Assembly (NCBI RefSeq): GCF_900240215.1
Contig: NZ_LT964681.1
Location: 216,845-258,155 of the forward strand
Direction of reading: 5' to 3'
Length of the DNA stretch: 41,311 bases
Origin: Raoultibacter timonensis
GTDB taxonomy: Bacteria > Actinomycetota > Coriobacteriia > Coriobacteriales > Eggerthellaceae
A model generated the notes under the pieces. The model did no database searches, was not told the origin of the DNA, and saw only the letters and a program-made list of their open reading frames with translations. The position numbers and the translations under genes are program-made. Positions 30,497 to 41,311 of the stretch are shown piece after piece. Positions within the stretch are counted from its first letter, which is position 1, and each line of letters begins with the position of its first letter.

Positions 30497-32158
30497 ATGT
30501 CTCATGAACTGACTCGACGGGGCTTTCTCACCGGTGCTGCAGCGACGGGGGCCCTAGCCGCTATCGGCGCTGTAGCGGGATGCGCGCCCGCCAACGAGAA
30601 AGGCAATGCCGAACCCCAGCCGTCAAGCTCGAACGAAGCGGCAGGATCCGCCGAAAATGGCGGCTGGTCCTGGGATACGCCGCCCGCAGCGGTCGCCGAA
30701 AACGATATAGCCGAAACCGTCGAAGCCGATATCGTCATCGTCGGGGCAGGCATCTCGGGAGTAACCGCAGCGTGCCGGGCAAGCGAGCTCGGTGCAACGG
30801 TCGCGGTCGTCGAGAAGATGGCATTCCCGAGCAGTCGCGGCGGCCACTACGCCGCCTACCAATCGAAGGCCATGACGAAAGCGGGCATGACGAACGACCC
30901 TAAAGACCAGATCGTCGCAGATTGGCTTCGTTTTTCAGGCGATAGGACCAAAGAGGAACTCGCATGGCTGTTCATCGACCGCTCGAGCGAAGTAATGGAT
31001 TGGCTCGACGACCTGTCGGGCGACGACCTCAACATCATCCCGATCTACACGCATTACGCGGGACCGCAGTACTACGAGCATATCGGCACCCATGTCATCA
31101 GGGGCGATTTTGCCGATAATGAAAACAAGATCAGCGCACCGGTCTATTTCATGTGGAAGAAGGCCGAAGAGAACGGCGCTGCGTTCTACTTCGACACGCC
31201 AGCCGAGCAGCTTGTCAAGGAAGGCGAATCCGTTACGGGCGTCATCGCCAAAGCCGCAGACGGCTACAAGAAGTTCGTCGCGAAGAAGGCGGTCGTCTTA
31301 GCCACGGGAGATATCTCGGGCGATGTCGAGATGATCGAAGCGTACGGAGACCATCTTGGCCTCAAACCCGTCGTCAACGCTTACACGCCTGCGGGGGCGA
31401 ACACCGGTGACGGCCATAAGATGGGTATGTGGGCCGGCGGACGCATGCAGGAATACCCCGTTCCCACCATGATCCACCTCATCCGCTTCTGCGGCCTTTG
31501 CTTCGGATTCATGTACGTCAACGCCGAGGGAAAACGTTTCATGAACGAGGATACTTGGATCCAAGCGAAATCGATCCGCATCCTCGAACAGCCCGGCGGC
31601 GAATATGCGTGGAGCGTCTTCGACGCAAATTGGCCCACCGACGTTGCCGCATCCATCCCCCTCGGCGGCGGTCAGTTCTGGGACGACATGTCCCGCACCA
31701 CCGAAGAGTGGAACCCCGAATCGGCCACCAAGGTCATCGAAGGCGCACTCGAAAGCGGCAACGCCGTCAAAGCGGATACGCTTGAAGAGCTTGCGCGGGC
31801 CATGGGCGTCGACGAGGCAGCGTTTCTCGCCGAAGTCGAGGAGTACAACAAGCTCTTCGCCCAAAAGGAGGATACGCGGTTCCATAAGCGCGCCGAGCTG
31901 CTTACCGAGATCAAGGAGCCCCCTTTCTACGCTCTCAAGTTCGGCCCCTCGCTCTTGGCCATGCCGGGCGGTTTGGAGATCAACGGCGAACTGCAGGTGC
32001 TCGATCAAAACGATGATCCCATCGCAGGCTTGTACGCCGTCGGCAACGTCTCAGGCGGGCGCTATGCGGTCGACTACCCGGTATTCATCAACGGCAATAG
32101 CCACGGATCGGCAATGACATGGGGCTACGTTGCCGCCGAGAATATCGTGAACGAATAG
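30497..32158 (+). CDS. Tat-exported FAD-dependent reductase of the fumarate reductase family (Cgr2-like)
   Basis: A 553-residue flavoprotein. The N-terminus is a Tat signal, LTRRGFLTGAA, followed by AVAGC, a lipobox-like end that suggests a lipid anchor outside the membrane. An FAD-binding fold follows from residue about 80 (IVIVGAGISGVTAACRASEL), with GDGHKMGMWAGG and the C-terminal ISGVTA/NGNSHGSAMTWG type closing segment. There is no CxxCH, so no haem domain; electrons must come from another protein. Eggerthella carries many such single-domain reductases (e.g. the digoxin reductase Cgr2), which reduce dietary or host compounds. The substrate here is unknown. Start at 30497 follows AAGGAGGAG. 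The divergent LuxR regulator is probably its controller. Confidence 0.9.
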   Translation: MSHELTRRGFLTGAAATGALAAIGAVAGCAPANEKGNAEPQPSSSNEAAGSAENGGWSWDTPPAAVAENDIAETVEADIVIVGAGISGVTAACRASELGATVAVVEKMAFPSSRGGHYAAYQSKAMTKAGMTNDPKDQIVADWLRFSGDRTKEELAWLFIDRSSEVMDWLDDLSGDDLNIIPIYTHYAGPQYYEHIGTHVIRGDFADNENKISAPVYFMWKKAEENGAAFYFDTPAEQLVKEGESVTGVIAKAADGYKKFVAKKAVVLATGDISGDVEMIEAYGDHLGLKPVVNAYTPAGANTGDGHKMGMWAGGRMQEYPVPTMIHLIRFCGLCFGFMYVNAEGKRFMNEDTWIQAKSIRILEQPGGEYAWSVFDANWPTDVAASIPLGGGQFWDDMSRTTEEWNPESATKVIEGALESGNAVKADTLEELARAMGVDEAAFLAEVEEYNKLFAQKEDTRFHKRAELLTEIKEPPFYALKFGPSLLAMPGGLEINGELQVLDQNDDPIAGLYAVGNVSGGRYAVDYPVFINGNSHGSAMTWGYVAAENIVNE

Positions 32159-32171
32159 ATCGAGGCATCGG

Positions 32172-32198
32172 GACGGCCGCTCGTGCGGCCGTCTTTTT
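32172..32198 (+). terminator. Rho-independent terminator of the flavoprotein gene
   Basis: Perfect 9-bp stem GACGGCCGC (32172-32180) / GCGGCCGTC (32185-32193), TCGT loop, followed by TTTTT (32194-32198), 13 bases after the stop codon. Confidence 0.95.
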
Positions 32199-32341
32199 AT
32201 CGGAAGCCGCATCTTCGGTGCTTCGAAACCAAGAGGACCCCCAAGATAAGAGCATGGAGATCCTCGATGGACTAGCCTTTCGCCCCAGCAATGAGTCGGG
32301 CTTCGATACCCGCCTACGGCGGGGTTTCGGCATTCGGACTC

Positions 32342-34219
32342 CTAGCGCCCGAGCGCCTTCTTCACCGACTTCGCGATGCCTTCGCCATCGAGGCCCAGAT
32401 CGCGCAGCAGAAGATCGGTTTTCCCCTGGCTGACGAACGCATCGTCGATTCCAAGCGTTACTGCGGGAACGTTCGCGCGCATCCGTGCAAGTTCGCCCAG
32501 AACGCCCTCGCCTGCTCCCCCGGAGATCACACCGCCCTCAATCGTGACGACAAGCGGCAGTTTCGCCGCCTTGCGGATGGCATCTACGTCGAGGGGCTTC
32601 ACCCAGCGCATATCGACGACACGCACCTCGATGCCCTCGGCGGCGAGGATTCGCGCCGCCTCTTCGGCTCTGCCCACCATGCGCCCGAACGCGAGGATGG
32701 CCGCATCGGATCCCTCGCGCACAAGCCTGCTCTTGCCCAGCTCGAACGGCTCGGGTTCCGAGGGAATCTCGACGCCCTCGGCCTCGCCGCGAGGATACCT
32801 GATCGCAAACGGTCCGCCCATCGCAAGCGCCGTGCGCAGCGATCGGGTCAGCTCGGCCTCGTTTGAGGGCGCGAGCACCTTCATGTGGGGAATCATGCGC
32901 GTGTACGCGATATCGAACATGCCGTGATGGGTGGGGCCGTCTTCTCCGACGATACCCGCACGATCGATCGCGAATACGACGTTCAGCTCGGGCAGGGCGT
33001 TGTTGATGATCATCTGATCGAACGCGCGCTGCAAAAACGTCGAATAGATGGCCACCACGGGCTTCTTCCCGCCGACAGCCAAGCCGGAGGCGAGGCCGAC
33101 GGCATGCTCCTCGGCAATGCCCGCATCGACGAATCGGTCGGGGTAGAGCTCGGCGAATTCGGCCAGCCCCGTCCCATCCTTCATCGCCGCCGTGATGGCC
33201 ACGATATCGTCATCGTTTGCAGCTTCCGCAACGAGGGCTTTCGAGAAAACCGACGTGTACGAAGGAGCTTTGCTCGGCTTCTTCTTAACCTCGCCGGTTG
33301 CGATATCGAACGGCGATACGCCGTGGAACACTTCGGGAGAGCGCTCTGCCGGGCCGTACCCTATGCCCTTCTTGGTTACCACGTGCACCAGCACCGGCAC
33401 ATCGGTATCGATCACGTTGGCGAGCGTTTCCCTGAGAAGCGGGATGTCGTGTCCGTCGATGGGGGCCGTGCACAGAATACCGAGCTGCTCGAAGATCATG
33501 GAGCGAGGAATCACGAACTGCTTCATCGACTCCTTCATGTTGCGACCGAAGTTCGCCATGGCGTTGCCGAGCCAACCGCTGCTTTCGAGCTTCTCCTGCA
33601 CCGAATCGCGCGTCTGGCGATACTGGCTCGACGCGCGCATGTAGCCGAGGTGCTTCATGAGGGCGCCGACGTTGCGCGAGATGGACATCTCGTTGTCGTT
33701 CAGGATGATGACCATGGGCGATTGCGCCTGGCCGATGTGGTTGAGCGCCTCGAACGCCATACCGCCCGACAGAGCCGCATCGCCGATCACGGCAACGATG
33801 CGCTCATGGGTACCCCGCAGATCGCGTGCAAGGGCGAGGCCAAGCGCCGTCGACAGCGAGTCGGAGGCATGACCCGAAGGATGCACGTCGTACTCGCTCT
33901 CGGTGGGCTTCGGGAAACCCGACACGCCGCCGTAGCAGCGCAGCGTATCGAACATGCCTTGGCGGCCGGTCACGAGCTTATGCGCGTAGGCCTGATGGCC
34001 CACGTCGAAGATGAGCTTATCGGTCGGGCAATCGAGCAGGGAATGTGCAGCGAGGATGATCTCGACGGCACCGAGGCTCGAGGCCACATGGCCGCCGGTT
34101 TCAGATGTAACGGTGATGATCTCTTCGCGGATTTCGTTCGCCAGAAGGGCGAGCTCCTCATCGGTAAGGAGCTTGAGGTCGCTTGGCGAGCTGATAATAT
34201 CGAGAATACGGTCGTCCAT
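32342..34219 (-). CDS. dxs: 1-deoxy-D-xylulose-5-phosphate synthase
   Basis: A 625-residue thiamine-diphosphate enzyme that makes the first intermediate of the MEP pathway to isoprenoids from pyruvate and glyceraldehyde 3-phosphate. Seen: DVGHQAYAHKLVTGR, the ThDP site VIGDAALSGGMAFEALN ending LNDNEMSIS, the catalytic Glu in FVDAGIAEEHAVG, and the C-terminal domain with YPRGEAEGVE. Start at 34219 follows CAGGTGA, 12 bases beyond the xseB stop. It is the last gene of the leftward cluster; nusB-xseB-dxs is a common order. A stem at 32309-32323 lies downstream but lacks a T-run. Confidence 0.96.
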   Translation of the reverse strand: MDDRILDIISSPSDLKLLTDEELALLANEIREEIITVTSETGGHVASSLGAVEIILAAHSLLDCPTDKLIFDVGHQAYAHKLVTGRQGMFDTLRCYGGVSGFPKPTESEYDVHPSGHASDSLSTALGLALARDLRGTHERIVAVIGDAALSGGMAFEALNHIGQAQSPMVIILNDNEMSISRNVGALMKHLGYMRASSQYRQTRDSVQEKLESSGWLGNAMANFGRNMKESMKQFVIPRSMIFEQLGILCTAPIDGHDIPLLRETLANVIDTDVPVLVHVVTKKGIGYGPAERSPEVFHGVSPFDIATGEVKKKPSKAPSYTSVFSKALVAEAANDDDIVAITAAMKDGTGLAEFAELYPDRFVDAGIAEEHAVGLASGLAVGGKKPVVAIYSTFLQRAFDQMIINNALPELNVVFAIDRAGIVGEDGPTHHGMFDIAYTRMIPHMKVLAPSNEAELTRSLRTALAMGGPFAIRYPRGEAEGVEIPSEPEPFELGKSRLVREGSDAAILAFGRMVGRAEEAARILAAEGIEVRVVDMRWVKPLDVDAIRKAAKLPLVVTIEGGVISGGAGEGVLGELARMRANVPAVTLGIDDAFVSQGKTDLLLRDLGLDGEGIAKSVKKALGR

Positions 34220-34231
34220 GGGTGTCACCTG

Positions 34232-34543
34232 CTAAAGTTGGGAGACGGCGTCGCCCGCCTGCTCATCCGCAGCCGCCGAGGCACTACCCCCATCGGCGGT
34301 ATCCTGTACAGCATCGAGGGCCGCATCGTCGGCCACGCCATCGGCGCTTTCGCCTTCGACCTCGCCGTCCATCGCCGCAATGCCCTCCTCGAGCAGGGTG
34401 CTGGCTTGCATGCCGAGCTTGACGGCCTCCTCGTACAGGTCGAGTGCGTCATCGAGCGAAATGCTCTCGTCGTTAACGGCATCGACGATCTCGTCGAGGC
34501 GCTCCTTCACGCTTTCAAACGTGATGTTCGTCTCACTTGCCAT
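34232..34543 (-). CDS. xseB: Exodeoxyribonuclease VII small subunit
   Basis: A 103-residue protein. The conserved core ITFESVKERLDEIVDAV, then SLDDALDLYEEAVKLG, is the XseB helical hairpin. The Glu/Asp/Ala-rich tail after residue 65 is longer than in E. coli (80 residues). Start at 34543 overlaps the last 11 bases of nusB, which suggests translational coupling. The large subunit xseA, often found between nusB and xseB, is absent here and must be elsewhere. Confidence 0.88.
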   Translation of the reverse strand: MASETNITFESVKERLDEIVDAVNDESISLDDALDLYEEAVKLGMQASTLLEEGIAAMDGEVEGESADGVADDAALDAVQDTADGGSASAAADEQAGDAVSQL

Positions 34544-34967
34544 CGCATTCCTCTTCCAACGACGTCGCAATGCGCCCGAGCACGCCGTTGACGAAGCGGG
34601 GCGAATCGTCTTCTCCCCCGAAGTCTTTTGCGAGCTCAACCGCTTCGTTGATCGAAACCGAAAGCGGCACGTCGTCTACGTACATCATCTCACAGGTTGC
34701 CAACCGGAGGATCGAGCGGTCGACAACCGGCATGCGTTCGAGCGTCCAGTTCTCCGACGTCGCCTTCAGATGCCCGTCGATATCGTCCTTGTGCTCCTCT
34801 ACGGCCCGGAGCAAATCGCAGGCGTACGCGGGAAGCGGACCGTCGTCGGCCAGATAACGATCATCGGCGACGATTGCCGCCGCCGATTCGTCGAGGATCT
34901 CTCCTTGGTAGAGGACCTGCAACGCCGCACGGCGCGCAAGGGTCCTCTCGTGTCTCTTAGCGGACAT
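34533..34967 (-). CDS. nusB: Transcription antitermination factor NusB
   Basis: A 144-residue all-helical protein. It opens with RTLARRAALQVLYQGEI, the NusB signature, and has VPLSVSINEAVELAKDFGGEDDSPRFVNGVLGRI, the conserved C-terminal stretch (given here as overlapping motifs VSINEAVELAKDFG and RFVNGVLGRI). NusB with NusE binds boxA RNA and supports rRNA antitermination. AAAGGT lies upstream of the ATG at 34967. The gene sits 23 bases after the Asp23-family gene and overlaps xseB. Confidence 0.95.
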   Translation of the reverse strand: MSAKRHERTLARRAALQVLYQGEILDESAAAIVADDRYLADDGPLPAYACDLLRAVEEHKDDIDGHLKATSENWTLERMPVVDRSILRLATCEMMYVDDVPLSVSINEAVELAKDFGGEDDSPRFVNGVLGRIATSLEEECDGK

Positions 34968-34990
34968 GCATCACTACCTTTATATTTTGC

Positions 34991-35338
34991 TTATTCGGCA
35001 AACTGGATGCCGTCGATGTACACATCGACGCTACCGACCGGAATGCCAATCTGGCTTGCAACGGCATCGGAGATCGCCGTGCGGACCGCGTCGGCGACCT
35101 CGGGCAGAACATGGCCGTAATACACATCGATACGCACCGACACGTGAAGCGCATCGTTGTCATCGACGTCCACTTCGATGCCCTGCGTCGAAGGCTTCGA
35201 TGCGAACACGGAACGAAGGCCGCCCACACCGGAAGGTCCAACCGACGCAACGCCCTGCACTTCTTTGGCCGCAATCGAGATTATGGTTTCCACGACACCG
35301 GGCGCAAGCGCCATGCCGTCAACGTTCAGATCAGCCAT
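34991..35338 (-). CDS. Asp23/Gls24-family alkaline shock-like protein
   Basis: A 115-residue protein with the family pattern [42 protein letters not shown] and [10 protein letters not shown]-like segments. Members are small cytoplasmic or membrane-peripheral proteins linked to envelope stress and alkaline tolerance in Firmicutes. Placing the gene between accC and nusB is the standard order in Firmicutes and Actinobacteria. Start at 35338 gives an 8-base overlap with the accC stop (TGA at 35331-35333). GGGAG lies upstream. Confidence 0.88.
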   Translation of the reverse strand: MADLNVDGMALAPGVVETIISIAAKEVQGVASVGPSGVGGLRSVFASKPSTQGIEVDVDDNDALHVSVRIDVYYGHVLPEVADAVRTAISDAVASQIGIPVGSVDVYIDGIQFAE

Positions 35339-36688
35339 TGCTAGCATCTCCCATCTGCGTTTCCAGGAAATCAGTCGAGAAATCGCCCCCCACGAACGCT
35401 GCGTTCTCCAGCACCTTCTTGTGGAAGGGAATGGTCGTCTTGATTCCCTCGATTACAAACTCGTCAAGAGCCCGCTTGCCGCGCGCGATCGCCTCTTCGC
35501 GATCCTGCCCGTACACCACGAGCTTAGCTACCAACGAATCATAATACGGAGAAATCTTCGTACCGGCACGAACGTAACTCTCCACACGAACACCAGGGCC
35601 CGAAGGCATATCGAATACCGTGATGGTACCGGGGCACGGGCGGAAATCGTAATCGGGATCTTCCGCGTTGATGCGGAACTCGATCGCGTGGCCCATCGGC
35701 GTGAACGGCGCACGATCGGCGCAGCTCATCGGTTCGCCCGCAGCGATGCGCAGCTGCTCCTTGATGATGTCGGTGCCGGTGATCTGCTCGGTGACCGGAT
35801 GCTCGACCTGCACGCGCGTGTTCATCTCCATGAAGTAGAAGCGTCCGTCCTGATCGAGCAGGAACTCGATGGTGCCGGCGTTTCGATAGTTGACCGCGCG
35901 GACCGCCTTCAGGGCCGCAACGCCCATGGAACGGCGGATCTCGTCGGTAAGCGCCGGGCTCGGAGCCTCTTCGAGCAGCTTTTGATGGCGGCGCTGGATG
36001 GAGCAATCGCGCTCGCACAATGCGACGCGGTTGCCGAAGTCGTCAGCGAGCACCTGGATCTCGACATGGCGCGGACGGAGTACGAGCTTTTCAAGATAGA
36101 CGCCGTCGTTTCCGAACGCCGCGCCCGCTTCGTTGCGGGCGGCCTTGTACTGCGCCTCGAGATCGTTCGGATGATGCACCTCGCGCATGCCCTTGCCGCC
36201 GCCGCCAGCCGTCGCCTTGATAAGCACGGGGTAGCCGACGCGACGCGCGAAGTCCTGCGCCTCCTCGACGGTATCGATGCAGCCGTCAGAGCCGGGCACC
36301 GTAGGCACGCCGCACATCTTCATGGTTTCGCGCGCTTCGCTCTTATCGCCCATGCGCTCGATGCACTCAGGTGCGGGTCCGATGAACACGAGGCCGTTTT
36401 CGGCGCATGCGCGGGCGAACGCGGCGTTCTCGGCCAAAAACCCGTACCCGGGATGAATGGCTTCGGCACCCGAGTTCTTTGCCGCGGCAATGATGCTCGA
36501 CATCACGAGATAGCTCTGGTTTGCGGGAGCCGGGCCGATGCAGACGGCCTCGTCGGCATACTGCACCGGATAGGTATCGGCATCCTCGGTGGAATAGACG
36601 GCAACGGTTTTTACACCGAGCTCCTTGCACGCACGCATAACCCGCAGCGCCACTTCGCCGCGGTTAGCGATCAATATCTTGCTAAACA

Positions 36689-36689
<1 letters not shown>
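35331..36689 (-). CDS. accC: Biotin carboxylase
   Basis: A 452-residue ATP-grasp enzyme. Seen: [21 protein letters not shown] at the start, [12 protein letters not shown], the ATP-binding [20 protein letters not shown], and the catalytic [15 protein letters not shown]. It carboxylates the biotin on BCCP with bicarbonate and ATP. Start at 36689 overlaps the preceding stop by one base (TAATG). The gene upstream is not a plain accB but a carboxyltransferase-BCCP fusion, so this carboxylase may serve pyruvate or oxaloacetate carboxylation as well as acetyl-CoA carboxylation. Confidence 0.95.
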
Positions 36690-38584
<1,895 letters not shown>

Positions 38585-38915
38585 GAACTCACACCTCCCT
38601 CTTAGTAATAGTCAAAGAACGGACCCGAACGGCACCCATAAAGCCTCATTATGCGGTGGTTTTCCCGAACCATACGGCATCGCGCCATTCAGGCATTAGA
38701 GCATTATATAAGAACGCAGGCCAAAACCACGAGGCGTGGCCTGATTTCGTGGACAAGTAACATATTCGAGGGGTGGAAGGCGCAGGCGGCGGCCGCTCTC
38801 GGGCAAGCAGCCAACCGTCGGAACCCGTAGCCGCTCGCAGAGCAGGCTCCGTCGAACAGCAGCGGGGCGATCCGAAGACCGCCCCGTTTCGAAACCAATG
38901 ATTTCAGTGCCACTT
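38585..38915 (-). other. Intergenic region between efp and the carboxyltransferase fusion gene
   Basis: No supportable gene. It contains TATAAT on the minus strand (38708 to 38703), a candidate -10 about 120 bases ahead of the fusion gene, without a good -35. It also contains a stem CGGGGCG (38863-38869) / CGCCCCG (38880-38886) just beyond the efp stop that may be a weak terminator (no T-run). So the cluster may be split here into two transcripts. Confidence 0.45.
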
Positions 38916-39476
38916 CTACACGCGCTTGATGAAGCGGCCGTCGCGCGTATCGATCTGCAGCACATCGCCGATTTCGACGAACGTGGGAACCTGGATCGTA
39001 GCACCCGTTTCAAGCGTAGCGGGCTTGGTGGTGTTCGTGGCGGTATCGCCCTTGAAGCCGGGTTCGGTTGCCGTAACCTCGAGCTCCACGAACATCTGGG
39101 GCTCGATGCTGATGAGCTCGTCGCCTGCATAGAGGATCGACGCCTCGTCGTTCTCCTTGAGCCACTGGGCGTTCTCGCCGATGACGTCCTCGGGAATCGA
39201 GATCTGCTCGAACGTATCGTTGTCCATGAAGTAATAATCGGACCCGTCGTTGTACAGGTACTGCATCTTCTTGTTGTCGAGGCGCACGAGCTCGAATTTC
39301 GTGCCGGCGTTGAACGTGTACTCCACCACGCGGCCAGTCTTGATGTCGCGCAGCTTCGTGCGGACGAACGCGCCGCCCTTGCCAGGCTTCACATGCTGGA
39401 ATTCGACGATCGTGCAGAGCTTTCCGTTGTACTCGATGCAGATGCCGTTCTTGAAATCGGCGGTTGAAATTGCCAT
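38916..39476 (-). CDS. efp: Elongation factor P
   Basis: A 186-residue protein of three OB-like domains. The N-terminal loop that reaches the peptidyl-transferase centre is HVKPGKGGAFVRTKL with K33 at its tip. The C-terminal domain ends VGDVLQIDTRDGRF-like, here IGDVLQIDTRDGRFIKR. EF-P relieves ribosome stalling at polyproline. No EF-P modification gene is seen in the window. AAAGGA lies upstream of the ATG at 39476. The order pepP-like gene, efp, accB/accC is a well-known one. Confidence 0.96.
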   Translation of the reverse strand: MAISTADFKNGICIEYNGKLCTIVEFQHVKPGKGGAFVRTKLRDIKTGRVVEYTFNAGTKFELVRLDNKKMQYLYNDGSDYYFMDNDTFEQISIPEDVIGENAQWLKENDEASILYAGDELISIEPQMFVELEVTATEPGFKGDTATNTTKPATLETGATIQVPTFVEIGDVLQIDTRDGRFIKRV

Positions 39477-39544
39477 CTATCAAATCCTTTCAGATCAGGA
39501 CACGAGGATCATATGCCCTGCATCCCATTCATAACCTAAAGCCG

Positions 39545-40663
39545 CTATATTATAACCATCTCATGGGTGGATTGCGTGAAAACCTCGAATCCGTCATGCG
39601 TGATCACGCCGAAATCCTCCAAACGCATGCCGAAATCGCCCGCAAGGTAGATGCCGGGCTCCACCGTGACCACGTTGCCCGAAACGAGCGGCTTGTTGTT
39701 TCGGGGTGCTAAGACCGGATCCTCGTGGATGTCGATGCCCACACCGTGACCGAGCCCGTGGCCCATCTTCTTGCCGAACCCGCCTTGGGCGAGCACGTCT
39801 TCGGCGAGCTGATGCATTTCGGCTCCGGTCACGCCCGGCCGCAAAGAAGCCTCGACCCGCTCGTTCGCCGCACGGATCGTCTCGTAGGCGCTCCGAATGC
39901 GCTCATCGGGTTCGCCGAGAAACAGCATACGCGTCATATCCGAGCAGTACCCGTGCGCCCGCGCGCCGAAGTCGAGCACGACGCACTGCCCCGCCTCGAG
40001 CCTCGTTTCGCCGGGAATCGCATGGGGCGATGCACCGTTGGCGCCTGTTGCCACGATCGACGAGAACGCAAGGCCCTCCGCGCCGTGACGCAGCATGAAA
40101 TCTTCGAGTTCGATCTGCACTTCGCGCTCGGTCATGCCCGGCTTCGCGAACGCCGCGATATGCGCGAACGCCGCATCGGTGATAGCCTGCGCGGCTTTCA
40201 TGCGAGCCACTTCATCGGCATCCTTGACCTCGCGCAAACCAACGATCACGCCGCTCGTTTCAATCAGGCGCACCCGGTCTTCGGCAAATGCCTTTCCAAG
40301 CGCCCGATATTCGGAAAGGGCAATCGAGGTCTCGATCGCAAGCGACGCATCGTTTTCGATCACTCCGCTTCCGCCGCCCGCAAACACGCGGCGGGCGAAC
40401 GCCGCATGCGTTTGCCGCGTACCGTCGATTTCGATCTCGGTACCTTCGGCGGCACGCCCGAAAGCCTCGTCGTAGCGCGAATCGGTGTGCAGTACCGCCC
40501 TCTCGGGCGCGACGAGCATGGCATGGGCGTCCTCGTCGTCGAACACGCCGAAAAACGCGGTCAGCCACCTCAGATTCGATTGGTCGCGAACGTAGAACGC
40601 ATCGGCCCCAAGATCGGCCGTGCAGGCGCGAAGCCTATCGATCCTCGTGTTCGAGCAGGACAT
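39545..40663 (-). CDS. Xaa-Pro aminopeptidase family (M24) peptidase
   Basis: A 372-residue metallopeptidase with an N-terminal creatinase-like domain and a C-terminal pita-bread domain. The five metal ligands are visible: Asp in VVLDFGA, Asp in YCSDMTRML, His in MGHGLGHGVGID, Glu in VTVEPGIY and Glu in RLEDFGV. It removes an N-terminal residue ahead of proline. Start at 40663 lies inside the end of aroQ (29-base overlap), and its AAGGAGG ribosome site is also within aroQ, so translation is coupled. The order aroQ, this peptidase, efp is widespread in Gram-positive bacteria. Confidence 0.93.
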   Translation of the reverse strand: MSCSNTRIDRLRACTADLGADAFYVRDQSNLRWLTAFFGVFDDEDAHAMLVAPERAVLHTDSRYDEAFGRAAEGTEIEIDGTRQTHAAFARRVFAGGGSGVIENDASLAIETSIALSEYRALGKAFAEDRVRLIETSGVIVGLREVKDADEVARMKAAQAITDAAFAHIAAFAKPGMTEREVQIELEDFMLRHGAEGLAFSSIVATGANGASPHAIPGETRLEAGQCVVLDFGARAHGYCSDMTRMLFLGEPDERIRSAYETIRAANERVEASLRPGVTGAEMHQLAEDVLAQGGFGKKMGHGLGHGVGIDIHEDPVLAPRNNKPLVSGNVVTVEPGIYLAGDFGMRLEDFGVITHDGFEVFTQSTHEMVII

Positions 40664-41078
40664 CGATCGCCTCCTTGTATCCGAGCTTGCCCTTGCCTTT
40701 GATCTGTGCGATACATACCGGCGCAATCACCGAGATGCGCCTGAACTCCTCGCGCGCTTCGATATCGGAAAGGTGCACCTCGACGACCGGAGTGTCGATC
40801 GAGCCGATCGCGTCGCGCAGGGCATACGAGTAGTGCGTATGCGCCCCGGGATTGTAGACGATGCCGTCGTAGCAGGTATGCGCCTCGTGGATCTTGTCGA
40901 TGAGCGCACCCTCGTGGTTGGATTGGAAGCAGTCCACCTCCACGCCGCGCCCGGCGCCGTAGGCAACAACTTCGGCCTCGATCGATTCGAGCGTATCGCG
41001 CCCGTACACCGCGGGCTCGCGCACGCCGAGCATATTGAGGTTCGGCCCGTTGAGCAGCAGCACTTTTCTCATCGCCAT
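40635..41078 (-). CDS. aroQ: Type II 3-dehydroquinate dehydratase
   Basis: A 147-residue enzyme of the shikimate pathway. Seen: LLLNGPNLNMLGVREPAVYG with the catalytic Tyr, FQSNHEGALIDKIHEA, YNPGAHTHYSYALRDAI and VEVHLSDIEAREEFR. It removes water from 3-dehydroquinate, the product of the AroB enzyme encoded just upstream. AAGGAGG precedes the ATG at 41078. It is four bases from the aroB stop and overlaps the next gene by 29 bases. Confidence 0.95.
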   Translation of the reverse strand: MAMRKVLLLNGPNLNMLGVREPAVYGRDTLESIEAEVVAYGAGRGVEVDCFQSNHEGALIDKIHEAHTCYDGIVYNPGAHTHYSYALRDAIGSIDTPVVEVHLSDIEAREEFRRISVIAPVCIAQIKGKGKLGYKEAIDVLLEHEDR

Positions 41079-41081
41079 GCC

Positions 41082-41311
41082 TTACGCCTCCTTCGACCGC
41101 GCCCAGGCCCCCAGATGTTCGAGCACCGTTTCGTCATCGATCTCGACCACCTCCCACAAGCCCACTTCGCGGGGAAGCACGAAGCGGAGGCGGCGGCCGC
41201 GTACCTTCTTATCGCCCTTCATGGCGTCGAGCACGCTTTCGGGCTCTGCCGACCACGAAAGCGCGGGAAGGCCCAAGCTGTCGAGCAGCTCGTCTTGAGC
41301 GAGCACCACAT
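41082..41311 (-). CDS. aroB: 3-dehydroquinate synthase, C-terminal end (cut by window edge)
   Basis: Only about 76 C-terminal residues are present. The segment MKGDKKVRGRRLRFVLPREVG is the conserved tail of AroB (DKK...RFVL), which closes 3-deoxy-D-arabino-heptulosonate 7-phosphate to 3-dehydroquinate. The stop at 41082 is immediately ahead of aroQ, consistent with a shikimate operon. The catalytic part lies outside the window. Confidence 0.85.
   Translation of the reverse strand, partial: VVLAQDELLDSLGLPALSWSAEPESVLDAMKGDKKVRGRRLRFVLPREVGLWEVVEIDDETVLEHLGAWARSKEA

Noticed and set aside
32308-32324. Terminator of dxs
   Set aside because: The CCCGCC/GGCGGG stem is not followed by a T-run on the minus strand, so it was not listed as a terminator.

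Overview
The window looks like the chromosome of a strictly anaerobic, high-GC gut actinobacterium of the Eggerthellaceae (Coriobacteriia). This is inferred from three features: two LuxR-type regulators whose N-terminal halves are multi-spanning membrane domains, a Tat-exported flavoprotein reductase beside one of them, and a molybdopterin enzyme of the acetylene hydratase / catechol dehydroxylase kind beside the other. Genus cannot be decided from sequence reading alone.

Layout. 1-4041: metal homeostasis. A leftward unit encodes an ArsR-type sensor, a free-standing HMA metallochaperone and a Zn/Cd-type P-type ATPase (cut by the window edge). Next to it a second heavy-metal ATPase is divergent from a CsoR-type sensor. 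4193-6037: an OatA-like acyltransferase. 6365-9980: a five-gene rightward operon: molybdopterin oxidoreductase, 4Fe-4S ferredoxin subunit, two small SpoVA-family membrane proteins and a zinc-ribbon protein, ended by a hairpin and followed by a membrane LuxR regulator (10173-11711). 11838-13058: ribosomal protein S1. 13365-16973: a very large secreted M6-like metalloprotease with a propeller-like middle and three cell-wall-binding repeats. 17338-21600: a c-di-GMP phosphodiesterase with two periplasmic solute-binding domains, tail-to-tail with a PAS-GAF-GGDEF diguanylate cyclase. 21804-24506: PerR-like regulator, ABC1/UbiB kinase and phasin-like protein. 24819-26448: amt-glnK. 26632-28746: GNAT acetyltransferase and a membrane-anchored Asp-box protein. 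28838-32158: a second membrane LuxR regulator divergent from a Tat-exported flavoprotein.

32342-41311 is a long leftward housekeeping cluster in the order aroB - aroQ - Xaa-Pro peptidase - efp - carboxyltransferase/BCCP fusion - accC - Asp23 - nusB - xseB - dxs. Overlapping or tightly spaced genes show translational coupling.

The most unusual parts are the molybdoenzyme operon, in which SpoVA-type channel proteins (known for dipicolinic acid transport in spores) sit in a non-sporulation setting and may move an aromatic acid substrate, and the fusion protein occupying the usual accB slot. In that fusion a pyruvate/oxaloacetate-type carboxyltransferase carries a complete fatty-acid-type BCCP. 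Both interpretations are inferences from sequence and context.
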